A DNA stretch of 64,000 nt, from assembly GCA_928212115.1 (NCBI GenBank), contig CAKMRJ010000001.1:365745038-365809037 (forward strand). Direction: 5' to 3'. A model generated the notes under the pieces. That model was not told the origin of the DNA. It did not search any database and saw only the letters and a list, made by a program, of their open reading frames with translations. This DNA comes from Lactuca virosa. Lineage: Eukaryota > Streptophyta > Magnoliopsida > Asterales > Asteraceae. Below, piece by piece: positions 1 to 10,408 of this stretch (the stretch's first letter is position 1; each line of letters opens with the position of its first letter). The position numbers were made by a program, and so were the translations under genes.

Positions 1-66
1 AAGAGCATGGCATTTCAGTTGACTACCGATGAGGCTCGTGAAGCACCGGATGTGGTTACCGGTACG
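1..66 (+). pseudogene. Host element Gag-protease junction fragment
   Basis: Frame 1 reads an AFQLTTDEAREAPDVVTG-type peptide, the segment between zinc knuckles and protease in plant gypsy polyproteins. An in-frame TGA follows at 67-69. A similar AFQMVLNEAGEDARDQE peptide occurs after the split gag of element A (about 25555-25609), which supports the reading. The N-terminal Gag lies outside the window. Confidence 0.75.
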
Positions 67-142
67 TGATTTTATCATATCTTTTATTGCTTTCTTTATA
101 TATGCTTATGTTATATTTGATCTTGTATATGGACTTTCTTAG
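62..142 (+). other. AT-rich insertion or intron-like segment at the gag-pro junction
   Basis: About 75-80 T-rich bases separate the Gag end from the protease. A GT at 62-63 and an AG at 141-142 (preceded by TTTCTT) bound 81 nt, a multiple of three, and removing them would rejoin the two peptides in one frame. The segment holds an in-frame stop. It may be a small insertion rather than an intron; nothing here proves splicing. Confidence 0.35.
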
Positions 143-369
143 TCAACGGTATGACTGCACATGTTCTGTTTGATTCAGGTGCTACCCAATCCTTTGTATC
201 TCTTGCGCTTAGCAAGAAGTTTAGTGATGCTCCCGAGACTATGTATTATCCGTTGTACGTAGAGATTGTTGAATTTCGTTCTACGAGTGCTTCGAGGGTT
301 CATAATGGGTGTGTTCTAAATCTGTTCAGCGAGAGATACTCTATTGACTTTGTACCGATTCCTCTGTGA
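142..369 (+). pseudogene. Host element aspartic protease (retropepsin) fragment
   Basis: The open stretch encodes the retropepsin active-site motif D-S-G (codons from 172) in the context HVLFDSGATQSFVSLALSKKF, typical of plant gypsy proteases, which cut the Gag-Pol polyprotein. The reading frame stops at 367-369. Between 370 and about 570 more protease and linker sequence can be followed only through stops and frame changes, so this is a dead copy. It lies directly upstream of the RT remnant and belongs to the same polyprotein. Confidence 0.85.
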
Positions 370-564
370 GGGTAGAAGGTTATTATAGGGATGGATTAAT
401 TGGGTCCCAATTGGGCCATGAGTAACTTTGAGCGCCAACTAGTAAGAGTTCAAACCCCAAGTGGGGGAAAACTGTTTATTCCTGGTAAGGGAGCTTCACA
501 TAGGCTGACTCACTATTTACCTGCGAGGGCCAGGAGCCATCTTCAGTAGGGTTGTTATGGGTTT

Positions 565-1742
565 TTGACTTACGTGGCCAAAGCTCGGGTTGGAGGCACG
601 ACGAAGTTAAGTGCGGTGCCCATTGTTCGGGATTTTCCCGATATGCTTCCTGAGGATTTTCCAGGAGTGCCTCCCGAGAGATTGGTTGAGTTCCGGATTG
701 ATTTAGTCCATGGTGGCTGGTGCGGCCCTGATAGCCAAGGCATCGTATCATTTGACACCATCTTAGATGCATGAGTTGTCTACGTAGCTCAGGAGCTGCT
801 AGACAAGGGTTTTATTCGACCGAGTAGTTCACCGTAGGGAGCACCGATCCTATTCATTAAAAGGAAGGAAAGGTAACACTGGATGTGCATTGACTATCAG
901 TAGTTGAACAAGATAACAGTGAAGAACTGTTACCCACTTCCGAGGATCGACAGTTTATTTGACCAGCATTAGGGTGCATATTGGTTTTCCAAGATTGATT
1001 TGCGATCAGGTTACCATCAGATGAGGTTCAAAGACGATGACATGCAGAAGACGTCCTTCAAGACTCGTTATGGTCATTACGAGTTCGTGGTGATGCCATT
1101 TGGGCTCACCAACACACTAGCAACATTCATGGATCTTATAAACCGGATATGCAGACTTATGTTGGATCGGTCAGTGATCGTGTTTATTGATGATATTTTG
1201 GTCTACTCCAAGACCAAGGAGCGACACGAGGATCATTTGCGAGAGGTATTCGAGACCTTGAGGAGAGAGAGTTTGTATGCTAAATTCTCCAAAATGTGAG
1301 TTTTGGTTGCACGAGGTGCATTTCTTGGGGTATATCGTCAACCATAAGGGTATATTGGTCGATCGGGCCAAGATCAAGGTCGTGATGCGATGGGAGGTTC
1401 CGAGGACCCCATCTGAGATTCAGAGCTTTCTAGGTCTCGTGGGGTAATATCAGAGATTTATCTAGGAGTTCTCCAAGATTGATGTACCATTGACCTGCTT
1501 GACGAAGAAGAATGTTACTTTTCGGTGGGGGACTGATCAACAGTTGGCTTTTGAGACGCTGAGGCAGAGATTATGTAAGGACCCGATCCTCACACTTCCC
1601 TAGGGCATGGATGATTTTGTGGTTTATTATGATACGTCTATCTCAGGTTTGGGGGTTGTCCTCAAGTAGAGAGGACATGTGATTGCTTATGCTTCGAGGC
1701 AGGTGAAGCCTCATGATGTGAATTACCCTACACATGATTTGA
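565..1742 (+). pseudogene. Host element reverse transcriptase and RNase H, degenerate
   Basis: The start holds the pre-RT consensus VRDFP...PGVPPER...FRIDLV (616-709). RT palm motifs follow in an open stretch 1000-1299: a YGHYEFVVMPFGLTN segment and the catalytic F-I-D-D (1183-1194). A frameshift at about 1299 leads into the thumb and connection, and the RNase H segment ends with a HVIAYASRQVKPHDVNYPTHDL-like stretch at about 1680-1740. In-frame stops at several points (for example near 1447, 1600 and 1667) kill it. The reading breaks at 1742 exactly where the truncated LTR of element A begins; the following host domain, integrase, resumes after A at about 29035. Confidence 0.9.
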
Positions 1743-2310
1743 AGTTATGACCCGTCGAAGTTTTACGGCAAAACCGGCACGGCACCGCGTAACGTAAAAA
1801 GTGAATTTTTCATAAATTACTATTTATCCTTAGCGATCTAAACGAAAGTCGTAGTATACGTTAAACTGAGAGTGTGCATAAAAAAACGCCCAAATCTGAA
1901 TTCGTATGAGGAAATTATGATTTTTCTAATTTTTGATCGATCGATTTTTGGCCGACACAACCTAAATGAGAAATGAAGATCTCATTTATAGGAGCTCAAC
2001 GATAAAAAGACCGATGAAAACAGAGTCTGTATGTAGAAGTTATGAATTTTACACGGTTATTTAATAGTGTAATTTTCTCATACTGTTAAATTTAAAATCG
2101 GTCGAGATTTAGCCAATGGAGTCAAAAAAAAAGTTGTAGATCCTGTCAATACCTACGCGTGTATATAAAGAACGTAAAAACGGAGCTCGTATGCGAAAGT
2201 TACGGGGTTTAGAAGTCGGCAGGGTGCTGCTGTGAAGAGGGTGACGTGGCTGAATATGGGCCATTGCTTTCTACCCAAGCCTTGCCACCAGAAGGTGACA
2301 AATGGCACCA

Positions 2311-2368
2311 ATTCGACGAGTTGGAGGCCATAACTCGATGAGTTGAGCTTTATTTCAGCCTATAAATA
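2311..2368 (+). promoter_or_regulatory. Element A U3 core: palindrome pair and TATA box
   Basis: ATTCGACGAGT (2311-2321) and ACTCGATGAGT (2333-2343), near-palindromic 11-mers 22 bp apart, lie just upstream of a TATAAATA box (2361-2368). The 3' LTR keeps the arrangement (27345-27355, 27367-27377, TATA 27395-27402). Promoter function is inferred. Confidence 0.6.
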
Positions 2369-3214
2369 GCATGCGAAGGTCTCCATAATTCTCACACCAA
2401 AACCCACTTCTCTCTCATTCTAACTTCTCTCTAAACCTCCCAAAACACCCGTAAGCCCTAGGAAACTCCCCTAGCACTAGAAGAAAGCCCCGGAGCGCCC
2501 GAAGGCTTCAAGAAAAAGAGCTTTTCAGCTCAGAAGCTCTACTCCATCGGAGCCCAGTTTTTAGCTAAAGCCCCTGTAAGTCGAGTTATGCTTACCCTAC
2601 TTCAAGTATAACTTATGTTTAAGTTTATTATCGTTATTATGAACCTATAAACAAGATTTATCTGTGATTCCAATTCAATATATTGATTGATCTACTTATG
2701 GGGATGATGTCTAGGCTGTGATTTAGTGAAGTGTTTAAAGTGAGATTTCCAAACAGTATACTTCGTATACCAAACGGACCCTACTTCCGATATGATTCTA
2801 CCTGGTTGTTCCTTACTTGATGGATCATGAAAGTAGACTTTGAGTTAATGATAAATCTAGACAAATAATTATTCGCAATAAATATTAGACAAAAACTTAG
2901 CGATAATAATGCTAGGTCTCGTCGAAGGAAAATAGAATCGTTAGAATCGAAGCGTTGCCCAAGTTTGGAATCATCACTTTTACATGTGAGTGCATAGTCC
3001 CTTTCATTAACATGATTTTAATACAAGTATTGATTGAAGTATTAAATATATGTTTATGTGTGAAATATTTGATGTTTCCTGAAATACGTGTTAAAGAGCA
3101 TACCTGATAATATATGATGATTTTGGATAAAGAGTAAACCTAAATTAATTATGAGGAATATTGGGTAGTATCTTCTTATGAGTATGAGTGAGATATACAT
3201 GGAGAACAGAAGTT

Positions 3215-3500
3215 TAAATTATGTCATTGATCCGGGAGCATGGATTAGACATAGTCATTCATCCCTAGTTCGAGAGTATGGATTGGACACAGTCATTTGT
3301 CATTAATCCAGGAGCATAGATTTAAGAAATAGTCAGTTGTCCTTAATCCAAGAGTATGGATAGGACATAGTTATTTGTCATTAATACGGGAGTATGGATT
3401 TAGACATAGACAATTGTCCCTAGTCCGAGGGTATGGAATGGGCACAATTATTGATCCGAGAGCATGGATTAGATCCGGGGGTATGGATTAAGTAAAGAGA
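3215..3500 (+). repeat. ~50-bp minisatellite in element A LTR
   Basis: Degenerate tandem units carrying a GGGAGCATGGATTAGACATAG or GTCCGAGAGTATGGAT core repeat about six to eight times. The same array lies at about 28255-28530 in the 3' LTR. Confidence 0.75.
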
Positions 3501-3599
3501 TAAAATTTTAAGGTCCGAGAGTATGGATAGTGTCGTTGTGAGGATCGACGGGGTGGGGTAAGAGTTGCTTATATATGGTGAAATTGTATACTTCGTTAG

Positions 3600-3603
<4 letters not shown>

Positions 3604-3648
<45 letters not shown>
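3604..3648. repeat. (AT)n microsatellite
   Basis: Pure AT dinucleotide run inside the element A 5' LTR; the same LTR position carries one at about 28637-28682. Confidence 0.95.
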
Positions 3649-3649
<1 letters not shown>

Positions 3650-4001
3650 ATATAACATTGTGGGATTGAAATCCCTATGTACTCACCAAGTTTCCCAACC
3701 TGACCCACTCAAGTTGATTTCTATCACAGGTGTCGATATGAATCTACTTTACACTGAGACATTTAAAAGAGATGTAGATCACTAGTGTAAATGAATGTAT
3801 GGTCTGTTTATGCTTATGTTTATGTATTGATGAGGCCATCCCAATGTTTTAAAATAAATAAAATACATTTCTTCGGAATGCTTTGATAACATATTTATCA
3901 TGTTTTTCTGGGAACGAATTCCACAACATATTTCTTTAAAAGATACTATGATTTTCAAATAAATCGGTCTTTTCTGGCCGTGAAAATGTGGATGTCACAG
4001 T

Positions 4002-4012
4002 TGGTATCAGAG
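4002..4012 (+). other. Element A primer binding site (tRNA-iMet type)
   Basis: TGGTATCAGAG, complementary to the 3' end of plant initiator tRNA-Met, begins two bases after the LTR end. Confidence 0.85.
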
Positions 4013-4403
4013 AATTAGTTTAAACGAACTAGGAATAAGGATTTATTTCTAGACTTAAACTTAGAATGCTAAGCGATGATTTTGAGTTGAGTGTGTCTAA
4101 TATAACTTAGGTAATACACTTGAATAGACACAAGCACTAGCTTATTTTAGGAAAGATGCCTAAAATGCTTTTATGTGCTAAATGATTTTTGATATGCATT
4201 ATATGATCAGATCTATGGTTTGTTGCTGACCGGATCTGGAAATTTTATGTGTTAAGATCTCTAAACGTTTAATTACAATATTAGAACTGGCATGTAACTT
4301 TTCGGAGTGATAATGAGATTTACACGTCGATCGTAAATAAAAATTTTCCTATCTTAATTCTCGTCATTACACACCGAACGTCTGATTTGGTGTATAGATC
4401 AAA

Positions 4404-5558
4404 ATGGAAAGAACCCAAAGCGGAAACGCGAATGGAAACAGGAATCAACGGCATGTGATTGAGCATGCACCAGAAGTAGCAGCTGCACCTAAGCTAATCA
4501 CGATGGCAGGAGTGCAAGCGATGATCCAAATGATGTTGGATCGTCAGATGGAGGAAACAAGGCGTTTACTTCAACAGAATAGGGACGAGCCTACTATGCC
4601 TGTTGAACAACCCCAGCTGAACATTGAGCAATCTGATGAAGGGAACTATAGTCAGACTGTGAGTCAAATTGAACCCCGAATGGTTAGGAGGAATGACCCG
4701 GACAGAAGGATTGACAGGGATGGGCGCATGTATAAGAACTTCTTGGGTGCCAAGCCACCAAGTCTTTCTGGAAGTCCGAAGCGTGTAGAGATCATGGACT
4801 GGATCTCCGAGATGGAATGGTGTTTGAAAGCTGCAACTACAACGATAGGCAAAAGACCGTCTTTGCAGTTAGACAACTGAATACCGGAGTATTAAGTTGT
4901 TGGAAGTTATTGGCAGATACAATGCCACGGGGAGAAGCCCTGAGGATGTCTTGGGAAGCATTCATGGAGCAGTTGAAAATGCAATACTGCTCGGAAATAG
5001 ATCTGATAGACCTAAACAATGAATTTCAGAACCTGAAGAAAGGGAAGATGAGTGTTGATGAGTATGCCACCGCATTCACCGAGAAGATGAAGCTATTTCC
5101 CTACTTGGTGCCTACTGAACTCTCCAAGATAGATAGGTTTGCTAACGGATTGCCAGCAGACTTTGGTGCAATAGTAAAAAGGGAAATTACCTTGAAGACA
5201 GTCGTTAGAGCATCCAAGAATGTGGAGATCCAACTTAGGGAAAAGGGTTTGGAAAGAGCTGAGGTAGGCGAGAAGTGGAAGTTTGAGGGATCCTCAAGAT
5301 CCGAAAAGAAAGATAGGTTCCTGAAGTCTGAACCCAACAACAAGAGTTATGGGGATGGTAATGAAGAAATGTAGTGCGACAAATGCAGAAGGAAACACAC
5401 CGGGAGATGTCCTAAAGAGGTGACCTGTTTCAAATGCGGGAGGACTGGTCACTATGCCCAATAATGTACAACCCAGAGAGAATTCTGCTTTAAGTGTGGT
5501 GAAGAAGGACACTTCAAACAAGATTGCCCAAATAGAGAAGGAGCTACAAGGCCAAACG
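4404..5558 (+). pseudogene. Element A gag (capsid plus zinc knuckles), frameshifted
   Basis: ATG at 4404 opens a 158-codon frame with a Met/Gln-rich N-terminus and the start of a Ty3 Gag capsid domain. A single frameshift near 4812 moves the rest into the next frame (4817-5374), which carries the capsid core (SWEAFMEQLKMQYCSE and NEFQNLKKGKMSVDEYA motifs, the retrotrans_gag pattern). A TAG at 5372-5374 precedes the nucleocapsid: CDKC...C, then two CX2CX4HX4C knuckles, the first interrupted by a TAA at 5462 and the second (CFKCGEEGHFKQDC) intact. Complex B then cuts the gene at 5558; the tail resumes at 25533. Gag would form the particle that packages element RNA. One frameshift and two stops suggest modest age. 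Confidence 0.85.
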
Positions 5559-5956
5559 TGTGACACCAGTCAAATTTTGGTCAAAAATAAATTGATCAAT
5601 AATCTTAATTGGGATGAACCAAGTGGTAGAGTTTGTAACAAGGTTTTCAAAAACATAAAGAACACTAAAATCCGAGTTATAACGAAGAAGTTATGACCAA
5701 TCGAAAATCCGCGTCAAAACCGGCAAAACACTGTTCAGTGTAAAAAGTGAATTTTCGATAAATGGCTTTTTAGCCTTAACAATCTAAATGAAACTTGTAG
5801 AATATGTTAAACCGAGAACGTTCATAAAAAGAACGTCAAAATCTGACTTCGTATGAGGAAGTTATGATTTTTCGAAGTTTCGGTTTAGCAGTAGACAGCT
5901 AAAAATTTGAAATATAAATCGATCGATATTTAGCCGACGCAACTTAAACGAGAATC

Positions 5957-5993
5957 GAATTTTCGATAAATGGCTTTTTAGCCTTAACAATCT
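5957..5993 (+). repeat. 37-bp templated filler at a U3 deletion
   Basis: These 37 bases are an exact copy of 5749-5785 in the same LTR, placed at the junction where about 415 bp of U3 are missing. The sequence then jumps to TTCCTATTGGACCG, which matches 20957 onward in the third LTR. Confidence 0.8.
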
Positions 5994-6199
5994 TTCCTAT
6001 TGGACCGAAGTCCGGTCCACTTAGAAGCCACCAGCAGTCCGAAATCACGTGTCTCGCACCGGGTCAGAAGCTCCACCGCCTTAAGCCTTCTCACATGGCC
6101 TTTGCAGGAGCTGCCACGTAGCTGCTGACTCACCTCCTCGCCTCGCCAGGTGTCCGAGCCCTCGCCAGTTGTCCCCCTTCGGCCGAACCCTCGCACCCC

Positions 6200-6207
6200 T
6201 ATATAAA
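6200..6207 (+). promoter_or_regulatory. TATA box, complex B 5' LTR
   Basis: TATATAAA in a C-rich context (CACCCC upstream, GGGAGCGAG downstream). The same box is at 21163-21170 in the third LTR, there preceded by three CACGTG G-box cores that the 5' LTR has partly lost. Confidence 0.6.
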
Positions 6208-6772
6208 GGGAGCGAGCCTTCTCGGATGGAAGGGGTTTTTCACCCTATTTTTGGCCCTTTTTCACCCCTCTCACTTCCATAACTTCACAAAACAACCCCC
6301 AAGGCCCCAGTATCGTGTCTAAATCCCGAAGCAAGCCCTGGAGCCCCGGAATTCTCGAGAAGTTATCCTCTCTCCTGCCGAAACTCTGCCCTGTTTGAGC
6401 CGGTTTCTCGTTAAATAAGCTCTTTACGGGAAACGAAACGCTACCCGAATCACCGCTTATCGAAGTGAGTTCATACCCCTATAATTACCTTTTCAATGGT
6501 TTTTAAATACTTTTTAGGGGGGGAATACAAGTTTAACACAATATTAAATTGTGTTAATAACTGTATGTGATAATAATCACACAAAATGATTCCGTATGCT
6601 TTTAAGAATTATCAAAAACTTCCAAAATGACGTGAAGCCTTGTTAAATCTTTAAAGTCATGTAAAAACTCCGTTAAATTCTTTGAAAAATGTTTTATAAG
6701 CTATTTCAAAGTATAAATGCCAAAATCATGTTTATATATGTATAAATATATAAATAAGATTTGAAGGGCTTA

Positions 6773-6839
6773 GGACTAATGGATTATCTTATTTTCTTTT
6801 CCTTGTTTGGATGTGGAATTAAGGTTGTATTATTTGTCC
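6773..6839 (+). other. Fixed-loop hairpin module, LTR copy 1
   Basis: Arms GGACTAAT and ATTATTTGTCC pair around the shared loop CCTTGTTTGGATGTGG. This is the most diverged member of a 16-copy set in B and C. Confidence 0.5.
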
Positions 6840-6858
6840 GAAGGTCGTTTCCTTCTTA

Positions 6859-6877
6859 ATATATATATAATAATATA

Positions 6878-6909
<32 letters not shown>
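6859..6909. repeat. (AT)n-rich microsatellite, complex B LTR
   Basis: Interrupted AT run at a fixed LTR position; its counterparts are at 21823-21880 and 23568-23611. Confidence 0.9.
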
Positions 6910-7180
6910 TATCATATATTAGACAAAGGTTACTCCTTTTGGTATCACCACCTTTGTATCAGGCTGAGCAAAGGTGTTCATCCATGAGAAACCATGCTAA
7001 TCAGATAGAACATATAAATTATAATAGATATAATTTATCATTCAAAACTAAAGATACATGTATGATTTACAACTGTATACTTTCCAAGGAAATTACCAGA
7101 ATTCATTCACCTATACCAAGATGTATAATACCTTTAATATACGAACAACATATTAAAGAAGTAAAGATACATCATACCTA

Positions 7181-7510
7181 GTTTGCATTAACAAAGGTAC
7201 GATACAGAGTACCAGGGTTAGCAAACACGTGTTAATGTCGGGTTTGCATTAACAAAGGTACGATATACAGAGTACCAGAGTTAGCAATCACGAGTAATAA
7301 TACATCATATCGGGTTTGCATTAACAAAGGTACGATATACAGAGTACCAGAGTTAGCAATCACGGGGTAATAATACATTCTGCCGGGTTGGCATTAGCAA
7401 AGGTACTATACAGAGTACCCGAGTTAGCAAACTCGAGGTAATAATACATATTACCGGGTTTGCATTAACCAAGGGTACGATACAAAGTACCAGAGTTAGC
7501 ATTCATCGGG
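7181..7510 (+). repeat. Tandem hairpin array 1 (five units, ~71 bp), complex B LTR
   Basis: Units start near 7181, 7242, 7315, 7386 and 7457. Each can fold as GTTTGC-TTAAC-GGTAC, a ~10-nt loop, then GTACC-GTTA-GCAAAC. The array recurs at 14109-14440, 22161-22490 and 23891-24230. Long minus-strand frames over it are by-products of the repeat. Confidence 0.85.
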
Positions 7511-7612
7511 TAATAATAATAATACATCGGAAATCTCGTTGAAACAATAAATTTGTGAGACCCTTCACGGTGTACTTATCTAAGTACGACCTTTTTAAGT
7601 CCTGAACTATTA

Positions 7613-7722
7613 GCCAGAATCTCTTGTAGGGAGAGCGTGAATTTGTGTATAGATCTATATGGGACTGACAATCCCGCACCTCTACTGTTCGCTACAGTTT
7701 GGCTGGCAGGACCTAGGGTGTC
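7613..7722 (+). other. Conserved structured LTR block (B copy)
   Basis: About 110 bp shared with C (35469-35572, 47971-48075) and, reverse-complemented, H (63310-63385), better conserved than their surroundings. Elements in order: CTCTTGTAGGGAGAG hairpin, GTATAGATCTATAY palindrome, a GGGA/TCCC hairpin, and a CTG...CAG hairpin with a TTCGCTA loop. Function unknown. Confidence 0.65.
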
Positions 7723-8060
7723 AAATATCATTCCAGTTCCGACGCCTGAAGAACGTCGTTGCAGGCATTACCGTCATATTAGTATGGTTAATAGGACTCA
7801 CATGGATAAAAACGAGTGAATTACAAAGTAATATACTTCTCTTATAACAGTAAGAAAAGTTAATTACATCCCGACCAGATATACCTTCAGTAGCTTTTAC
7901 TTACAGTAAGAGCTATGTATTATGAAATCAAGTATTGTACTTCTGGTTTTGAATATTTAAAACCACAAGGCAGTATTATGAATAATAGAATACTCTCCAT
8001 GATTAATACTAAGGTTGTTACTGTAGAACATATATAACTAAGAACACTTTTACCAATGAA

Positions 8061-8150
8061 ACAGTTTATGGGATTAAACCACTTTTACAAATGAAACGGT
8101 TTATGGGATTAAACCACTTATACAAAGGAAACGGTTTATGGAATTAAACC
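8061..8150 (+). repeat. Tandem hairpin array 2 (three units, ~36 bp)
   Basis: Three copies of GGTTTATGGRATTAAACC (the first begins CAGTTTA), each a 6-bp stem with a short loop, separated by CACTT-rich spacers. Recurs at about 14993-15080, 22885-22985 and 24770-24865. Confidence 0.8.
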
Positions 8151-8282
8151 ACTTATCAAATGAAACTTAGTCATTCATCTTTGTAAACTAGTATAACATA
8201 AAAGACCTTTAGTGGTTAATTCTATAATTCCTTAGTTTTACATCAGAGTTATACATAAGTAATGTCCGATTGACAGTAAAGT

Positions 8283-8341
8283 GTGTGACTTCCGCCTTAC
8301 TTCCTGTTCCTTGTTTGGTTGTGGGCTAAGGGCAGATACAC
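8283..8341 (+). other. Fixed-loop hairpin module, LTR copy 2
   Basis: GTGT (8283-8286) pairs with ACAC (8338-8341) and GCCTTA with TAAGGGC, around the loop CCTTGTTTGGTTGTGG. Confidence 0.6.
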
Positions 8342-8818
8342 CCAGTTGACTATCAATTCGATATTATGTTATGTATAATCAGTATAAACTAGGTAATTAC
8401 AGAGGGAAACTATTGAGGTTATCAGTTAATCACCTCAGGAGATATAGGATTTCCTGGAGAAACCAGTGAACTTATTCAAAGAACTTAAGGTATACTTAAC
8501 AGAACTAAAATACTTATGAACTCACCAGCTTAAATGCTGATCTACTCTTTCAAATAACTTGTATTCTCAGGAATCCAGTAGACAGGTACACTCCTGAAGC
8601 TTTTGAGAAGACTACCTAATACCGTATCGCGACTCTTGTCTTCTCATGTACCTACTTCAGTGTTTGAATATGTAATGTTTAAACGCTTATGTAAAACTTA
8701 TACTTATTAATGCAATGGTTGTTTGTACTTTGATTACTATATTGCATGTGTTGTGATACTTACCTTAAGTCCTCCGCCCCCAAACGTTTCCGCCGTTCTG
8801 GTTTGGGGTGCGACAGAT

Positions 8819-8830
8819 TGGTATCAGAGC
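8819..8830 (+). other. Primer binding site, complex B body 1
   Basis: TGGTATCAGAGC, three bases after the LTR end; complementary to initiator tRNA-Met 3' end. Confidence 0.9.
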
Positions 8831-10408
8831 AGTGTTTATAGTGAACTCAGTATATCAGTCATAAAAGATATACAACTATAAACCCATTGGGATAAAAACA
8901 CTCTGACCAAGAGTTATACTTTAAAAATATATCAATATTTTATAAAAGTATAAGTACATGCAGAGTATATATACCAGAATGAGTATCACAAGAAGAACAA
9001 AACTAAAGTATTTAGATGTTGGACATTGCAGTTAAACCTAGACAGTGATATAATCATATCTGGGATCAATATAGCCTGATCAACTATATTCATCCGAGAT
9101 ATGACCACCATGTGTTTAGGGGAGTGATTGTAGTGTTGCAACTGGTCTAAAACTTACCCAAGCACCAAAAGAATTCTAGAACCAAAGACTAAAATACTAT
9201 GGGAGTATTTTAGGATGCTATAACAAGAAAACTGAGAACTTGTTAAGTTCTTGTATCTAGAAGTCCAAGAATCAAACTCATAACTAAAATAACATGGAGG
9301 TATGTTTCATACCTTTGGGGAAATGTTGAAAGATCTTTTCTGATAGGTCTATAATTACTAAGTGGATACGTTAAGGTTATATATAGCCGAGATTTTATAG
9401 ACTTAGAATAGGTGATGTTCACTCTACTTCCGTTTCCTTGTTTGGATGTGGTTTTAGAGTAGGATTACTTATTCAAAGTTCTAGTTGAATCTGGATTATA
9501 TATATCGGTACACACCATGTGATTATAGAAGGACCAGGAAGGATCACCTTCGTAAAAATTTAAATTTTCTCATAGATTCTTTAGACATTCCCATTCTCGT
9601 ATAAACCCGTTAGATAAACATAGTTACTCCACTCCAGCAATCAATAGAAGAGTCAAGGAGGATCCAACAGAATTTCATTAGGAGAATCCCAAGAAAGAAA
9701 CATAGAGAAGTAACAAACTATAGAAATCATTTAGTGCCTTTACCCTATTAAGGACACCAATGAGATATTCGCATGAACTTCCGAGATTCAAATCTTCATT
9801 ACGAAGTAATGGGATCAGTGTCAGAATCGGAAGTAAGACAGCCCGGGAATTCAATATACCTACAGAGGAGAAGGACACCCTATAGATACCAGGAGAGAAC
9901 AAATCATTACCACCCAGAATAGAACAAAGGAAAACCACGCATGATTGAAGTGTTCGAGCACCTTTTCATCTAAGTAATAACTAGTAAATCGGTTCAACCT
10001 AGTGAGTTAGTGATTTCATTACTCACATTAGGTTTGAGCTTATCCTCTTTTCCTGTCACGGCTAATAACAATAAATCAGATCACGGAATCTTAATTGATA
10101 GTGATTACTTCTCAAATTCATAAGTCTATTTTATGAAGACACTGTTATGAATATTTTCAAATATTTTCGAAAATTGGGAAAACGATATCCACCAAACGAA
10201 GGTAACTTAGTTCGGATGATACTCGGTTCCTAACCATTCTAGAAACTTAACTATGTTCCTTACCAGGACTGCATCATAGGGATGCAGGTCGAATCATTGA
10301 GAACAATATAACAAAACGAAAGATTAATACATAGATACAAATGGTTAGAATACATCTAGAGACACGATAGTCGCTCACGAACTCATTTTCTTATCATGTA
10401 ACAGAATC
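8831..10408 (+). other. Complex B body 1 untranslated leader
   Basis: About 1.6 kb between PBS and mini-gag with no coding region I can support. It contains one fixed-loop hairpin (9406-9474) and sequence at about 9770-9930 homologous to element C 38430-38590. An 86-codon minus-strand frame in it looks fortuitous. Confidence 0.6.
9406..9474 (+). other. Fixed-loop hairpin module, body copy 1
   Basis: 5' arm GAATAGGTGATGTTCACTCT pairs, with G.U wobbles and one bulge, with AGAGTAGGATTACTTATTC; the loop contains CCTTGTTTGGATGTGG. Confidence 0.65.

Larger units (their letters stand above)
1743..3999 (+). repeat. Element A 5' LTR (5'-truncated)
   Basis: Matches 26738-29034 closely throughout. It starts inside the LTR, at the GAAGTTATGAC that is the first U3 repeat anchor in the 3' copy (26738), so about 135 bp are missing. 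It ends GATGTCACA directly before the PBS. It contains U3 repeat units, a palindrome pair, a TATA box, a ~50-bp tandem array and an AT microsatellite in the same order as the 3' LTR. Confidence 0.85.
5559..8815 (+). repeat. Complex B 5' LTR
   Basis: Begins TGTGACACCAGTC and ends GGGGTGCGACA, followed by a PBS. Relative to the third LTR it lacks about 415 bp of U3 (the part matching about 20541-20955), replaced by a 37-bp copied filler at 5957-5993. Downstream it holds the TATA box, an AT microsatellite, two hairpin arrays, the structured block and two fixed-loop hairpins. Confidence 0.9.

Noticed and set aside
7181..7510. CRISPR-like array
   Set aside because: Repeats are adjoining degenerate units in a plant LTR with no unique spacers or cas genes.
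7613..7722. Hammerhead ribozyme (retrozyme) in the structured block
   Set aside because: I do not see the CUGANGA and GAAA core needed for a hammerhead.
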